Translations under genes and position numbers: made by a program | Shown here: positions 32,133 through 41,078 of the stretch, piece after piece | How the letters are laid out: every line of letters begins with the position of its first letter | How positions within the stretch are numbered: the first letter of the stretch is position 1 | The notes under the pieces: model-generated | The model's database searches: none | What the model saw: the letters and a program-made list of their open reading frames with translations, nothing else | Told to the model about the DNA's origin: nothing | Origin: Candidatus Taylorbacteria bacterium RIFCSPHIGHO2_02_FULL_46_13 | GTDB lineage: Bacteria; Patescibacteriota; Minisyncoccia; Phycocordibacterales; DSPV01 | Length of the DNA stretch: 64,000 nucleotides | Direction of reading: 5' to 3' | Assembly (NCBI GenBank): GCA_001821015.1 | Contig: MHRQ01000020.1 | Location: forward strand, 27,151 to 91,150

Positions 32133-33182
32133 TTAGTTTAATTCTCCTCTCACAAACGAACGATAGAGCGCGTCAATGATGTTTGCAGCCGTCTGGTTGC
32201 CTTTACGCGACCAATGCAAGTCTCTCGGCAGGAAATCATCAAGCGAGAATTCGTCAAAACATGATTTGCATACGATACCATTGCGTTTGCATATTATTGC
32301 TGCCTGCTCGTCGGGATATTTGACCGAAAAATCGTCTGGCTTTGATGCGTGGCGTTTTATTTTGAACGTATAATTTCCATCTAAAAACCATCGAACGGGT
32401 GTGGTAATAATAACAAATTTTGCACCATGCGTATCACAATGTTTCTGTGCTTCTTTTGCCAGGTATTCAAATGCAGCGTATGCGTATTCTGACAGGTGAT
32501 TTTTAGAAAATAAATCAGCAAGTTCCGGTATGGATACGTTGTAGCTCTTTTCAAAATTGAACGGCAACCTCTGGGGGTTAATATGGTCCGTCTGTATTTC
32601 CCACTGCCCTCTCTTTCTGTTGTAAAAGACATAGGGAGATTTATTACCGTATGAACTCGGACGGATACTTTCTCTAAAGTCGTTTCCCGTATAGACAAAC
32701 CAGATCACCAGCTTTCCTTTTAATTCAGTGGTCAGACTCTGCAACAGCAGTAAGTAGTGAGTTGCGCCATAGCCCGGTGCTCCAAGCGGCTTGACGTGGG
32801 CGCTGTGCGTTAGATTGGCAAAATAGTCTTTATCATCCACGCCTTGTCCAAAGACAAAGGAGTCTCCAACGGCAACCACCGTGCTTTCTTTCAGGTTGAA
32901 ATTTCCTCGCCACCCTTCTTCGCCGGTGGTGAGGTGATATACATTGTCTACTTCCATGTGGGCATCCACCTTCGGTTTGACGCGCCAGCCTAATCGCTGA
33001 TCAAATTGAATGATATCTTCCCAGACTACTATCTTTGGCTTGAGTTTCTCGGAAATTTTTACAAGCACAGAGATGTACCAGAATGGAAAAAGCAGCGCCG
33101 CCATGGGAATCATGAATACAATCCCTACCAGGGATGCGAGCAGTGACAAGATAAATCTTACAAAAGCCATTTGAGAACTCAA
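32133..33182 (-). CDS. Membrane-anchored SGNH/GDSL hydrolase-like protein
   Basis: The 349-residue protein has one N-terminal transmembrane helix (about residues 8-42). The SGNH domain that follows has VVAVGDSFVFGQG with Ser108, FVYTGNDF with Asn167, and PRDLHWSRKGN with Asp321 and His323 as the rest of the catalytic set. Such enzymes add or remove acyl esters on glycans. It overlaps the small membrane protein gene by 4 bp, and that gene follows a carbamoyltransferase. The trio carbamoyltransferase, SxtJ-like protein and SGNH protein recurs in bacterial polysaccharide loci as I know them. Orientation of the domain in the membrane is not determined. Confidence 0.8.
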   Translation of the reverse strand: MSSQMAFVRFILSLLASLVGIVFMIPMAALLFPFWYISVLVKISEKLKPKIVVWEDIIQFDQRLGWRVKPKVDAHMEVDNVYHLTTGEEGWRGNFNLKESTVVAVGDSFVFGQGVDDKDYFANLTHSAHVKPLGAPGYGATHYLLLLQSLTTELKGKLVIWFVYTGNDFRESIRPSSYGNKSPYVFYNRKRGQWEIQTDHINPQRLPFNFEKSYNVSIPELADLFSKNHLSEYAYAAFEYLAKEAQKHCDTHGAKFVIITTPVRWFLDGNYTFKIKRHASKPDDFSVKYPDEQAAIICKRNGIVCKSCFDEFSLDDFLPRDLHWSRKGNQTAANIIDALYRSFVRGELN

Positions 33183-33712
33183 TATAAGGTATATAGTAAA
33201 AGCGCTTCTGGCGGCTGGTCATCGGGTGATTCTTCAAGATTTCTCAATATGGTTATAAAAGGAAGAAGAAATAGAGCCCATAGATTTCTTGAGCGGTATG
33301 CCCACGTTATGTAGTGCACAAGCCAGTGATTGCCGCTTTGTTTTGAGATGACCTGTTGGTTTTTTTGTTCCCAATTCTGCCATAGGGTAGCCATAGTGGT
33401 TTTTTGTACCGTAAGGTTAGTGCCGGCTAATCTGATTAATGGCAAGACAATGCTATATATTACTCGGAGCGTATATTTTTTCCCAAATTTGGACACCCTT
33501 GATGAGACCTTAGGCCATACTTTATAAGCAAATTTCTTTATTGAATAAGGAACACCGAAAAAGAGTACGGTGAGAATCACTAGCGTCCAAAATGGATAGG
33601 GGATTGGAAATGTCAGGCAGATTGCTATCAGGTAGAGTAAGAGCAGAAAGATAAATACCGAAAACCAGAGCGCTCTGACATTTCTTTTATTTAGAACAGG
33701 AAGGGGATGCAT
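33179..33712 (-). CDS. SxtJ/DUF5989-like small membrane protein
   Basis: The 177-residue protein has two adjacent hydrophobic helices (about residues 13-35 and 40-58). An amphipathic RVIYSIVLPLIRLAG segment follows, and then a C-terminal tail with LWALFLLPFITILRNLEE ending in LLLYTLY. SxtJ and DUF5989 proteins have this architecture and sit between carbamoyltransferase and SGNH genes. Their biochemical role is unknown to me. An ATG at 33733 is also possible and would overlap the carbamoyltransferase end by 14 bp; 33712 follows its stop. It overlaps the SGNH gene by 4 bp. Confidence 0.6.
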   Translation of the reverse strand: MHPLPVLNKRNVRALWFSVFIFLLLLYLIAICLTFPIPYPFWTLVILTVLFFGVPYSIKKFAYKVWPKVSSRVSKFGKKYTLRVIYSIVLPLIRLAGTNLTVQKTTMATLWQNWEQKNQQVISKQSGNHWLVHYITWAYRSRNLWALFLLPFITILRNLEESPDDQPPEALLLYTLY

Positions 33713-33719
33713 ATATTTT

Positions 33720-35585
33720 TTAATCCAGTGCATACAGCGCCTTGTGCATCTCACCGCGTATGCGCGCATAGGCGAGGAGACTTTTGTCCTGCTGTTCTTT
33801 TCTAATCACAAAATTTTCAAGGACGAGGCAGTCCATATCAGTCGCTAAGAAACAAAGAATCGCGTCTTCAGGGTCACAAACGATCGGTTCACCTCGGATG
33901 TTGAAACTCGTGTTGACGATGAGGGGGCAACCCGTCTGGTCGTAAAATCTTTTTAACAATCGGTAGTAGCGCCCATGACGTTCTTCGTCCACGGTTTGTA
34001 TCCTTGCTGAATAATCAACATGAGTGATTGCCGGCACGCTTGAACGGGGGACTGATACGCGTATCCGTAAGTCCGTGTTTTTCATATCCAGCTTATCTTG
34101 TGGGGAAAGAACAGAGCGTAACTGCTTTTTTAGGTTGGCTACAAACAACATATAAGGGTCATCGCTATTTTTAGCAACCTCAAAGAATTCATGCACGTGT
34201 TCGTGCAGTACGCTGGGGGCAAAGGGCCGAAATGATTCACGGAATTTTATTTTAAGATTCATAATCTGTTGCATCTTTTTTGAACGCGCATCGCCGATAA
34301 TACTTCGGCATCCAAGTGAGCGTGGGCCGTATTCCATTCTGCCCTGAAACCATCCTATTATTTTTTCATCCGTAAGCATCTCTGTAACTTCGCTTAGAAG
34401 TTTTGATTCGTCACGCTGGTACTCATACATAAGGGCACGGCTGTTCAAAAGACTCTCTATTTCACTGTTTGAAAAACGTGGTCCGAGAAGAGAACCTTTT
34501 TGAGAATCGCTTTTTAAGGGCTTTCTATCGTTGCCCAATTCCTGATACCAAAGCAATAACGCCCCTCCTAAAGACCCCCCGGCGTCACCGGCTGCAGGCT
34601 GGATCCAGATATTTTTAAATGGTCCTTCACGCAGTAAGATACCGTTTGCTACGCAGTTTAAAGCAACTCCGCCAGCCAGCACCAAGTTTTTTGAGCCAGT
34701 CTCTGTATGGGCAAAAGTGGCCGCCTTTAAGACGATTTCTTCAGTTACCACTTGAATGGAAGCCGCCAAGTCCATTTCTTTCTCAGTGATTTCTGTTTCA
34801 GGTTTACGAGGTTCTCCCGCGAATAAGGCATGAAATTTCGGTGAAGTCATCGTAGAGCCGTGGCCGTAATTGAAATACGTCATATCCATGAACATGGAGC
34901 CGTCTTCATATATGTTGACGAGATGTCTTTTTATCAAATCGGCGTATCTTGGTTTTCCGTAAGGTGCGAGTCCCATAAGCTTATATTCTCCAGAATTCAC
35001 TTTAAATCCACTGTAATAGGTAAATGCCGAATAGAGCATTCCTAGGGAGTGGGGGAAGCGCATCTCTTTTAATATTCTAATTTTGTTGCCCGTGCCATAG
35101 CCGAGAGAGCTGGTGGACCACTCTCCAACCGCATCTAGGGTGAGTATCGCTGCTTCTTGGTATGGGGAGGGGAAGAACGCGCTTGCTGCGTGGGCAGCAT
35201 GATGGTGCGTAAAATAAAATTCTCCCCGAAACGCAGACCCCAACTCGCCTAGGATCTGGGATTTCATATCTATCTTGGATGTTGACCACGCATAAAAAGA
35301 ATCACTGAAGAATTTAAAACCCTTAGGAAGGAATTGTAAATAGGATTCACAAAGACGGTTGAATTTTTTAAGCGAGTCTTCATAAAATACAACATACGTA
35401 ACGTCGCTTATCTTGATTCCAGCTTCTGCAAGGCAGTATTCAACTGAAGATTTTGGGAATCTGTGGTCAGCTTTTTTTCTTGAGAACCTCTCTTCTTGCG
35501 CGCAGGCTACAATTTCTCCGTCACAAACAAGTGCCGCCGAGGAATCGTGATAGTAGGCAGAAATTCCGAGAATGTAAGTTTTCAT
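33720..35585 (-). CDS. NodU/CmcH-family carbamoyltransferase (second)
   Basis: The 621-residue enzyme carries the two family domains. The N-terminal Kae1-like half has YILGISAYYHDSSAAL, FTHHHAAHAASAF with the metal-binding histidines, and LTLDAVGEWST. The YrdC-like C-terminal half has MEYGPRSLGCRSI and VNTSFNIRGEPIVCDPEDA. It would carbamoylate a sugar hydroxyl using carbamoyl phosphate and ATP. It is 4 bp from the upstream epimerase stop and precedes the SxtJ-like and SGNH genes, a recurrent trio. It is clearly distinct from the carbamoyltransferase at 19629 and closer to canonical NodU-like sequences. Confidence 0.9.
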   Translation of the reverse strand: MKTYILGISAYYHDSSAALVCDGEIVACAQEERFSRKKADHRFPKSSVEYCLAEAGIKISDVTYVVFYEDSLKKFNRLCESYLQFLPKGFKFFSDSFYAWSTSKIDMKSQILGELGSAFRGEFYFTHHHAAHAASAFFPSPYQEAAILTLDAVGEWSTSSLGYGTGNKIRILKEMRFPHSLGMLYSAFTYYSGFKVNSGEYKLMGLAPYGKPRYADLIKRHLVNIYEDGSMFMDMTYFNYGHGSTMTSPKFHALFAGEPRKPETEITEKEMDLAASIQVVTEEIVLKAATFAHTETGSKNLVLAGGVALNCVANGILLREGPFKNIWIQPAAGDAGGSLGGALLLWYQELGNDRKPLKSDSQKGSLLGPRFSNSEIESLLNSRALMYEYQRDESKLLSEVTEMLTDEKIIGWFQGRMEYGPRSLGCRSIIGDARSKKMQQIMNLKIKFRESFRPFAPSVLHEHVHEFFEVAKNSDDPYMLFVANLKKQLRSVLSPQDKLDMKNTDLRIRVSVPRSSVPAITHVDYSARIQTVDEERHGRYYRLLKRFYDQTGCPLIVNTSFNIRGEPIVCDPEDAILCFLATDMDCLVLENFVIRKEQQDKSLLAYARIRGEMHKALYALD

Positions 35586-35589
35586 TGGG

Positions 35590-36549
35590 TTAGGTGCGGA
35601 ACATCTTTTTAAAAATCAAGATGTTGTAATATTTTTCAGAAGAAAAATCAAAATTCTTACCGATGTGTGCGTCTAGTTCATCCAAAATAGACTGGACTGT
35701 TCCTTTTGCTTTAATACCAAGCTCACGCTCAATCTTTTTTGTAGACATTGCGTAGTCGCGCAGGTCATTCGTGTGATTCAGATGTATGTCTAACGTGACA
35801 CCATGAGTCTGTTTGAAGTGTTTCGCGAGAGCTTTCCCTACCTCGCCTACCGAGAAATTTCCAGAACTTAGATTGTACACCCCGCTTATTTCTTGTGGCA
35901 TTGATACTGCTTTCGCATACGCATCTACCGAGTCTGAAATAGCGAGGATTGGACGCCAAATACTAGGGTTATTAATGATCAATTTGCCTTCAGTCATGGC
36001 CCGCATATACATGGTATTGATGATGAGATCAAAGCGCATCCGCGGGCTAAAACCTGAAATAGTCCCATGACGGAAACTGATTACTGAAAAGTTTTTATCT
36101 TGGAGATGCATCACACCATATTCTCCTTGTGCTTTTGAAATACCATACGGATTGGTACTTGCGGGAAGTGTGTCTTCAGTCAGCAGTTTTTTTCCGGTCA
36201 TGCCGTAGACCGAACCGGAACTTGCGTAGATGAATCTTTTCACTCCAGCTTTTTTAGACATATATGCAAGATAGGCTGGGCCGGCAGCATTTGACACGAA
36301 GTTCATAGCGGGAGAAAATTCGGCCATCGGATCGTTTGAAAGTCCTGCAACAAAAATCACCTGATCATACTCTTGTAGAAATGCTTCGTCTGCTTCAATC
36401 ACATCTTTTTTATGTACGGGTACACCCTTTGGTAAATAATTGCCAAACCAAAAGAGGTCAAGCACTTCTACTTGATGTTTTTCTTCAATAAGTTTTGATA
36501 CCAGTCTCGTACCTAAATATCCACCACCACCTGCAACAAGAATTTTCAT
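35590..36549 (-). CDS. NAD-dependent sugar epimerase/dehydratase
   Basis: The 319-residue extended short-chain dehydrogenase starts MKILVAGGGGYLGTRLVSK, the NAD-binding loop. It contains ASSGSVYGM and NPYGISKAQGE with the catalytic Tyr-x3-Lys, and RHGTISGFSPRMR. It lies 1 bp from the DegT-type aminotransferase gene and in the same operon. Substrate class cannot be decided: it is not clearly a GDP-fucose synthase, a UDP-glucose epimerase or an RmlD. A 4-keto reductase or epimerase acting on a nucleotide sugar of the FdtA/FdtB branch is the best guess. Confidence 0.75.
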   Translation of the reverse strand: MKILVAGGGGYLGTRLVSKLIEEKHQVEVLDLFWFGNYLPKGVPVHKKDVIEADEAFLQEYDQVIFVAGLSNDPMAEFSPAMNFVSNAAGPAYLAYMSKKAGVKRFIYASSGSVYGMTGKKLLTEDTLPASTNPYGISKAQGEYGVMHLQDKNFSVISFRHGTISGFSPRMRFDLIINTMYMRAMTEGKLIINNPSIWRPILAISDSVDAYAKAVSMPQEISGVYNLSSGNFSVGEVGKALAKHFKQTHGVTLDIHLNHTNDLRDYAMSTKKIERELGIKAKGTVQSILDELDAHIGKNFDFSSEKYYNILIFKKMFRT

Positions 36550-37869
36550 TTACGTAAAGTCATTAATAATTTGTATAACATGGTCGACCTCTTCTTCAGT
36601 AAGCTCGGGGAATAAAGGTAATGAGACAATCTTTCCCGCGTTTGCTTCTGTGCGAGGCAGCGAACCCTCTGCATACCCGAGGAAGTTGTATGCTTTTTGC
36701 AGGTGGATGGGGGTGGGGTAGTGGATGCCGTAGCCGATGCCTTTTGTTTTGAGGTATTCAAGAAATCTTTCTCGCGTGTCAACCTTAATCACGAAGAGAT
36801 GGAAGATATGTGATGCGTTTGGCCTCGTGCGCGGGAGTTCTATCAGAGGGTTTTTTATTTCTTTGCTATAGCGACTTGCAATCTCTTGACGTTTTTGATT
36901 ATACACATCAAGGTGTGGCAATTTTACTCGAAGTATTGCGGCTTGTATCTCATCAAGGCGGCTGTTGTATCCTTCAAAATTTGCGTGATACGAACCCTCC
37001 ATGCCGTACATTCTAAGCGCCCGGCATTTATCCGCGGTTAGTTTGTCATGGGTGAGTATCAGGCCACCATCCCCCAACGCTCCCAAGTTTTTAGTCGGGT
37101 AAAAACTGAAACAGGCGGCATCTCCAAAACTTCCGACTTTTTTATTTCCAATCATCGCTCCGCTTGATTGAGCGCAATCCTCCACGACTTTCAAATGATG
37201 TTTGTGTGCGATTTTCATCACCGCTTCCATATCTGCTCCTTGCCCATACAGATGTACAGGAACGATAGCCCTCGTTTTTTTTGTTATGGCAGCTTCAAGT
37301 TTTAAGACGTCCATCAGAAAATATTCATCAACGTCTACAAATACAGGTGTGGCCTCTACTTCTCTGATTGCGCTTGCGGTTGGGGTTGCTGTGTTTGAGA
37401 CCGTGATGACTTCATCTCCCGTGCCTATTCCCAATGCCTTGAGAGCGATTTTAAGGGCGTCAGTGCAGGAATTCACCCCAACCCCATATTGCATGCCTAT
37501 ATACGAACTAAATTCAGTCTCAAACGCTTCCACTTCTTTTCCCATGACGAATTTTCCTGAGTCTAGCACTCTTTGTATCGCGGAAGTAAGCTCATAGCCG
37601 AGCTCCTTGATTTGTCTGGTTGCGTTGAAAAATGGAACTGCCGTTAAGACGGAAGGATTAAACATACGCCCGTTCTCCGCACGTGTCTTTTTTGAGTTTA
37701 TTGCCAAGCGAGTGAGCGGAGAGAAAAAGTATCTTCTTTTTATCTCCCGAGCGAGCGATGGCAACAAAGGGTTTACTACCCCACGGCTTGCCGCGGGTGA
37801 GTACGCGGGGAGCGTGTCCCTCATGCGGGGCTTGCCCCGCGGTATAATACCCTTTATTTTTTTAGGCAT
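36550..37869 (-). CDS. DegT/DnrJ/EryC1 aminotransferase (FdtB-like), repeat-encoded N-terminus
   Basis: The 439-residue frame contains a PLP-dependent sugar aminotransferase. TVSNTATPTASAI, VEDCAQSSGA (Asp231) and CFSFYPTKNLGALGDGG with the PLP lysine at 260 are all present. It would convert the 3-keto product of the adjacent FdtA-like isomerase into a 3-amino-3,6-dideoxyhexose. The first 68 residues are encoded largely by the palindromic repeat at 37698-37857, and the conserved protein begins at Met69 (ATG at 37665). Either the repeat is translated as an extra N-terminal tail or the real start is at 37665. The ATG at 37869 overlaps the isomerase gene end by 16 bp. Confidence 0.85.
   Translation of the reverse strand: MPKKIKGIIPRGKPRMRDTLPAYSPAASRGVVNPLLPSLAREIKRRYFFSPLTRLAINSKKTRAENGRMFNPSVLTAVPFFNATRQIKELGYELTSAIQRVLDSGKFVMGKEVEAFETEFSSYIGMQYGVGVNSCTDALKIALKALGIGTGDEVITVSNTATPTASAIREVEATPVFVDVDEYFLMDVLKLEAAITKKTRAIVPVHLYGQGADMEAVMKIAHKHHLKVVEDCAQSSGAMIGNKKVGSFGDAACFSFYPTKNLGALGDGGLILTHDKLTADKCRALRMYGMEGSYHANFEGYNSRLDEIQAAILRVKLPHLDVYNQKRQEIASRYSKEIKNPLIELPRTRPNASHIFHLFVIKVDTRERFLEYLKTKGIGYGIHYPTPIHLQKAYNFLGYAEGSLPRTEANAGKIVSLPLFPELTEEEVDHVIQIINDFT
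37698..37857 (+). repeat. Palindromic dispersed repeat, copy 2 (160 bp)
   Basis: The element contains a hairpin of about 12 bp (GGAGAGAAAAAG...loop...) near its TTATTGCC end and GC-rich hairpins (GCGGGGCTTGCCCCGC) near its TATAATACCCTTTAT end. It is nearly identical to 41920-42079. On the minus strand it is open in frame and encodes most of the extra N-terminus of the DegT-type gene. Confidence 0.8.
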
Positions 37870-38267
37870 TTTTTGAATTCCTCGTAGTTTCTAATGTAAT
37901 CTTTTTCATCATAGAGACTGTCAAAGAGGGCGAGTGTGACGGTATCTTTTTTGAAATTTTTCATAACGTGCCATACATACGGTTCAAGCACGAGACCTTC
38001 TTCCGGATGTGAAAGCGTCACGGTGGTTTTTTCAGCGCCGTTGTCCAATTCTACATCACATCCTCCTGAAAGAACCATAAAAACCTGTCTGCTCTGGTGA
38101 TGAGTGTGAGCACCTCTCGGCTCGCTACTTTCTGTGCATTTAGTTACGAGAGTTCTCTTTATGGTAAACGGAACCTCGCCCGCGTTCTTTCCTTCTTGAA
38201 ACATAGTGAGAGCTCCATTTTTGGTTTCAAAGGATGGGAATTTTATTATGGTATAGAGTTTTTTCAT
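37854..38267 (-). CDS. FdtA/QdtA-like dTDP-4-keto-6-deoxyhexose 3,4-isomerase
   Basis: The 137-residue cupin has the WxcM-like/FdtA layout. IKRTLVTKCTESSEPRGAHTHHQSRQVFMVLSGG carries the paired active-site histidines, ending in the DVEL strand, and LVLEPYVWHVMKNF follows. These enzymes shift the keto group from C4 to C3 of dTDP-4-keto-6-deoxyglucose (made by RmlB) before transamination. It overlaps the adjacent aminotransferase gene by 16 bp and the glycosyltransferase gene by 4 bp. No N-acyltransferase of the FdtC type is visible nearby, so the final sugar may be left unacetylated or be acetylated elsewhere. Confidence 0.82.
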   Translation of the reverse strand: MKKLYTIIKFPSFETKNGALTMFQEGKNAGEVPFTIKRTLVTKCTESSEPRGAHTHHQSRQVFMVLSGGCDVELDNGAEKTTVTLSHPEEGLVLEPYVWHVMKNFKKDTVTLALFDSLYDEKDYIRNYEEFKKCLKK

Positions 38268-39289
38268 AGTAATTGTTTAGTTTTTATTTTTTTCAACAGG
38301 GGCGACAAGATTGTTTTTACTAATCTGCGGCCTGGGTAGTATATTGAGTTGTTAAAAAATTGTTCGCTGTTCTGCTTGAATCCGGGCCGTACTATTACTC
38401 CATACTGCCAGTCAGGTTCTACCGTTCTTACGCTCTCAAGCATTTGGTAGAGGCATTGTGCATAGGGTTTGTACATGAGATCTTTCGCAGGCGATGAGCG
38501 TGTATACTCACGAAACGTTTGTGGCCCATAGGGCAGAATCATTGATCTCGGGTATAGTCCAAAGCCTGAAAAATGGAAGAATACAAGCTTGTCTGGGCCC
38601 ACATACACCTCTTTTTCTTTCGTGTAGATGGGCATTCCCTGAATGTTCCATGGTGCCACATTTGCCCCTCGGTTTTTTAATATATACACGCCCTTGAATT
38701 TCTCTTCAAAATAATCAAGATACCCTTGGTCGTCATAGTGTCCAGGTCTTTCCGTGTCGTCACAGTATAAGTTACATTGCATACGCCACCAATGGAGGCA
38801 CTCAAGCGCGTATGTGTCATTTCGAAAGATGAGCATGCCAACATTGTATGTACCCACCTCTTTTTCTTTTGCTTTACGTGTAGCCACAAGATTGTGTGGA
38901 ATTATCATAATGGAATGAGCTCCCATTTCTTTGTAAATAATTTCTGGTGAAGAAAAGAAATATAAATCAGCATCAAGATAGGTAATATGTTCAACATTTT
39001 TGTAGGTGAGGATATAAAGCGGGAGGGAGGGGGAGATGGTAAAGAAGTATTTTCTTTGACTACGAGTTTTTTTAATTTCTTTCAACTCGTCATCTTCAAA
39101 TTCTTTTAGCGTTATCAACTGAACGTTTTGCAAACGTAATTTTTCAAGTGTCTGGTAGGTGAGGTCATCCATGCACAAAATCCAGAGGGTAAATTTTCCT
39201 ATGTGTGTACTCAAAGAGTGATGAAGAGCCAAGCCTTTTATAAGAAAGCCTTTATCAAAAAGCGTACAAAAATTGAGATGTGCATTCAT
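38264..39289 (-). CDS. Glycosyltransferase (GT8-like nucleotide-diphospho-sugar transferase)
   Basis: The 341-residue protein shows a GT-A/GT8-like pattern. EHITYLDADLYFFSSPE contains the DxD metal site, GTYNVGMLIFRNDTYALECL and HYDDQGYLDYF follow, and NVAPWNIQG with FFHFSGFG near the C-terminus fit the sugar-binding HxxGxxKPW-type region. It adds a sugar during assembly of the cytoplasmic chain, but the donor is unknown. It overlaps its neighbours on both sides by 4 bp (ATGA-type), so it is part of the tightly packed operon. Confidence 0.8.
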   Translation of the reverse strand: MNAHLNFCTLFDKGFLIKGLALHHSLSTHIGKFTLWILCMDDLTYQTLEKLRLQNVQLITLKEFEDDELKEIKKTRSQRKYFFTISPSLPLYILTYKNVEHITYLDADLYFFSSPEIIYKEMGAHSIMIIPHNLVATRKAKEKEVGTYNVGMLIFRNDTYALECLHWWRMQCNLYCDDTERPGHYDDQGYLDYFEEKFKGVYILKNRGANVAPWNIQGMPIYTKEKEVYVGPDKLVFFHFSGFGLYPRSMILPYGPQTFREYTRSSPAKDLMYKPYAQCLYQMLESVRTVEPDWQYGVIVRPGFKQNSEQFFNNSIYYPGRRLVKTILSPLLKKIKTKQLL

Positions 39290-40254
39290 TGTTGTAGAAT
39301 CCCTTTTAACATCTTTTTTGTGGTATGTAGTACCCTCAATATCTTTCCAGCAACACGATTGTAGCGATATCGTTGATTGACGAGCTTTTTGCTTTCAGCG
39401 GCGAGTTCTTGGAACAGAGGGTCATTAAATAAGGCGCTTCCTCTTTCTGCAATCTCAAGAGCGAACCCGTCTTGTCTTTTCAATGTGGCAAAAATCCACA
39501 TCAGTAAATATTCTCGAATGGTAAAGCTTTTGTCAGTCATTTCATTTACAAATGACATTTCTATCCAGCCCGGAGCTTCAGAGGTCGCAGTACTCAGTGC
39601 TCTGTTTTCTGATGCGGAGAGTGATTTTTTTATCTCATTCTTTAGGCGTCTGACACCCATCACTCTCATAGTAGTCATCCAAAAAGGCATCTTTTCCATA
39701 TACCGCAAAACCTGCCAAGCCTTGTCTTCACCATGGTACGCGTCAATAATCCCGGGTTCAAAGTCAGCCACCATCACTGTATAGGCGAGCGACCCTATGC
39801 TCTGGAAAAGACTTAAATCGGTTCCCTGTGAGTCAGTTTTGAACCAATCAATCCTATCAAGCTTGATTTCGGAGAGCACGTCGTTTATATTTTCAGCCTT
39901 ACGCGTGACTCTTTTTTCTACTTCAAACCGTGGACCTATGATCCAGTGCGCAGTTTTTTCGGTATCTGGTTTCAAGGTGCTTGAACAGAAAGGTGAGGCG
40001 GTAAGATAAAAGTCAGCTGTTTTTTCTTTACCAGGGATAACAACTGAATCGCGAATGTAGAGCTCTTTGAAAGGGGAAGTGTTTTCGGTAAGGTGTTTCA
40101 TTTCTCGGCTATCGGGATCAAAGGCAATACAAATGGAATAGGGAGCGATTTCTTTCCAAGGGCCATATACTTCTCCCGACGCTCCAATATCAAGCAACAC
40201 AGGCGGTCTCGCTCTCAATTCATTTCTATTGAGTATGGTTTGAATGATGTTCAT
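39286..40254 (-). CDS. FkbM-family methyltransferase
   Basis: The 322-residue protein has VLLDIGASGEVYGPW as SAM motif I, IAFDPDSREMKHL as motif II, RIDWFKTDSQGTDLSLF in place of the VDFIKIDVEGAE segment, and VMVADFEPGI. A C-terminal helical extension of about 130 residues goes beyond the usual FkbM core. Family members O-methylate sugar hydroxyls. It overlaps the glycosyltransferase and TIGR04325-type genes by 4 bp each, so three putative methyltransferases lie close together here. Confidence 0.78.
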   Translation of the reverse strand: MNIIQTILNRNELRARPPVLLDIGASGEVYGPWKEIAPYSICIAFDPDSREMKHLTENTSPFKELYIRDSVVIPGKEKTADFYLTASPFCSSTLKPDTEKTAHWIIGPRFEVEKRVTRKAENINDVLSEIKLDRIDWFKTDSQGTDLSLFQSIGSLAYTVMVADFEPGIIDAYHGEDKAWQVLRYMEKMPFWMTTMRVMGVRRLKNEIKKSLSASENRALSTATSEAPGWIEMSFVNEMTDKSFTIREYLLMWIFATLKRQDGFALEIAERGSALFNDPLFQELAAESKKLVNQRYRYNRVAGKILRVLHTTKKMLKGILQQ

Positions 40255-41078
40255 TTTATTTTAAATATAAAACCTTTGTCAGTTGCGGTTTCTTTACCAA
40301 GGTTGATATCTCCGGCGAGTGCTTTCCAATCGGCAACTATTTCATAGTCTGACGTAAAGAAACGAAGAAACTTTCTTTCATTAAGAAACCGCGCAGGATA
40401 GCTTGCATCATAGACTTTTGGTGAAGATTTTTGAATCGTAATGCGGTCTGGTGTATTTCCTGTAAAGAAAGGGGTTCTATCCACAATAATGTATTGCGGG
40501 CGCAACTCTTTGATTGTATGCAGGAGGTCGTACGGTTTTTCAAGATATGGAAGCACGCTCGAAAGCAGTATCACCTGTGGGTGTACTACAGCAGCGCAAT
40601 TTTTTAAGTCATCATAAAATTTCAAATGTTCATCAGCGAGGTGTTGGTTTCCGAATTGGACGAAATGTTTCTGCTCAACGATACTCCAGGTAAGAGGTCT
40701 CACGTGTGAGAGGAAGTTTTTGTTTTGGTAATAACTGGAACCTAATGATCCTCCAATATCAATGGCGCTTAAGGTGTTTTCATTCACACTGGCAATCCAC
40801 AGTAGTCCCGCAAGCACAGGCCATGAATATTCTATGTGATCAAAATTAACCGAGTCGCGTTCAAAGGCGGCTTCACCATGTTTGACTCTTAGTGCCGCAT
40901 TTTTCACTTTCTCCAGAATGAGAGGTGTATCATAGCCAGTGGTTAGGGTTCGTGCCTCGCTCCATGTCTTGTAGTCCCCGCTGTATTGTTTGGGTTGCGG
41001 ATGTGCAATAGAATGAGCCATATCCCAGATTATTGGAGGTGTCATCGCCTTTATGATTTTTAATGGATATCGTTTCAT
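40251..41078 (-). CDS. TIGR04325-like putative methyltransferase
   Basis: The 275-residue protein resembles the TIGR04325 group known from surface-glycan loci. It has SGDYKTWSEAR, LAGLLWIASVNE, SAIDIGGSLGSSYYQN as a SAM-like glycine loop, WSIVEQKHFVQFG, and IIVDRTPF near the C-terminus. It probably methylates a sugar in the cytoplasm. Its role is inferred from family membership and location between the DUF115-like and FkbM genes, which it overlaps by 4 bp on each side. Confidence 0.75.
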   Translation of the reverse strand: MKRYPLKIIKAMTPPIIWDMAHSIAHPQPKQYSGDYKTWSEARTLTTGYDTPLILEKVKNAALRVKHGEAAFERDSVNFDHIEYSWPVLAGLLWIASVNENTLSAIDIGGSLGSSYYQNKNFLSHVRPLTWSIVEQKHFVQFGNQHLADEHLKFYDDLKNCAAVVHPQVILLSSVLPYLEKPYDLLHTIKELRPQYIIVDRTPFFTGNTPDRITIQKSSPKVYDASYPARFLNERKFLRFFTSDYEIVADWKALAGDINLGKETATDKGFIFKIK

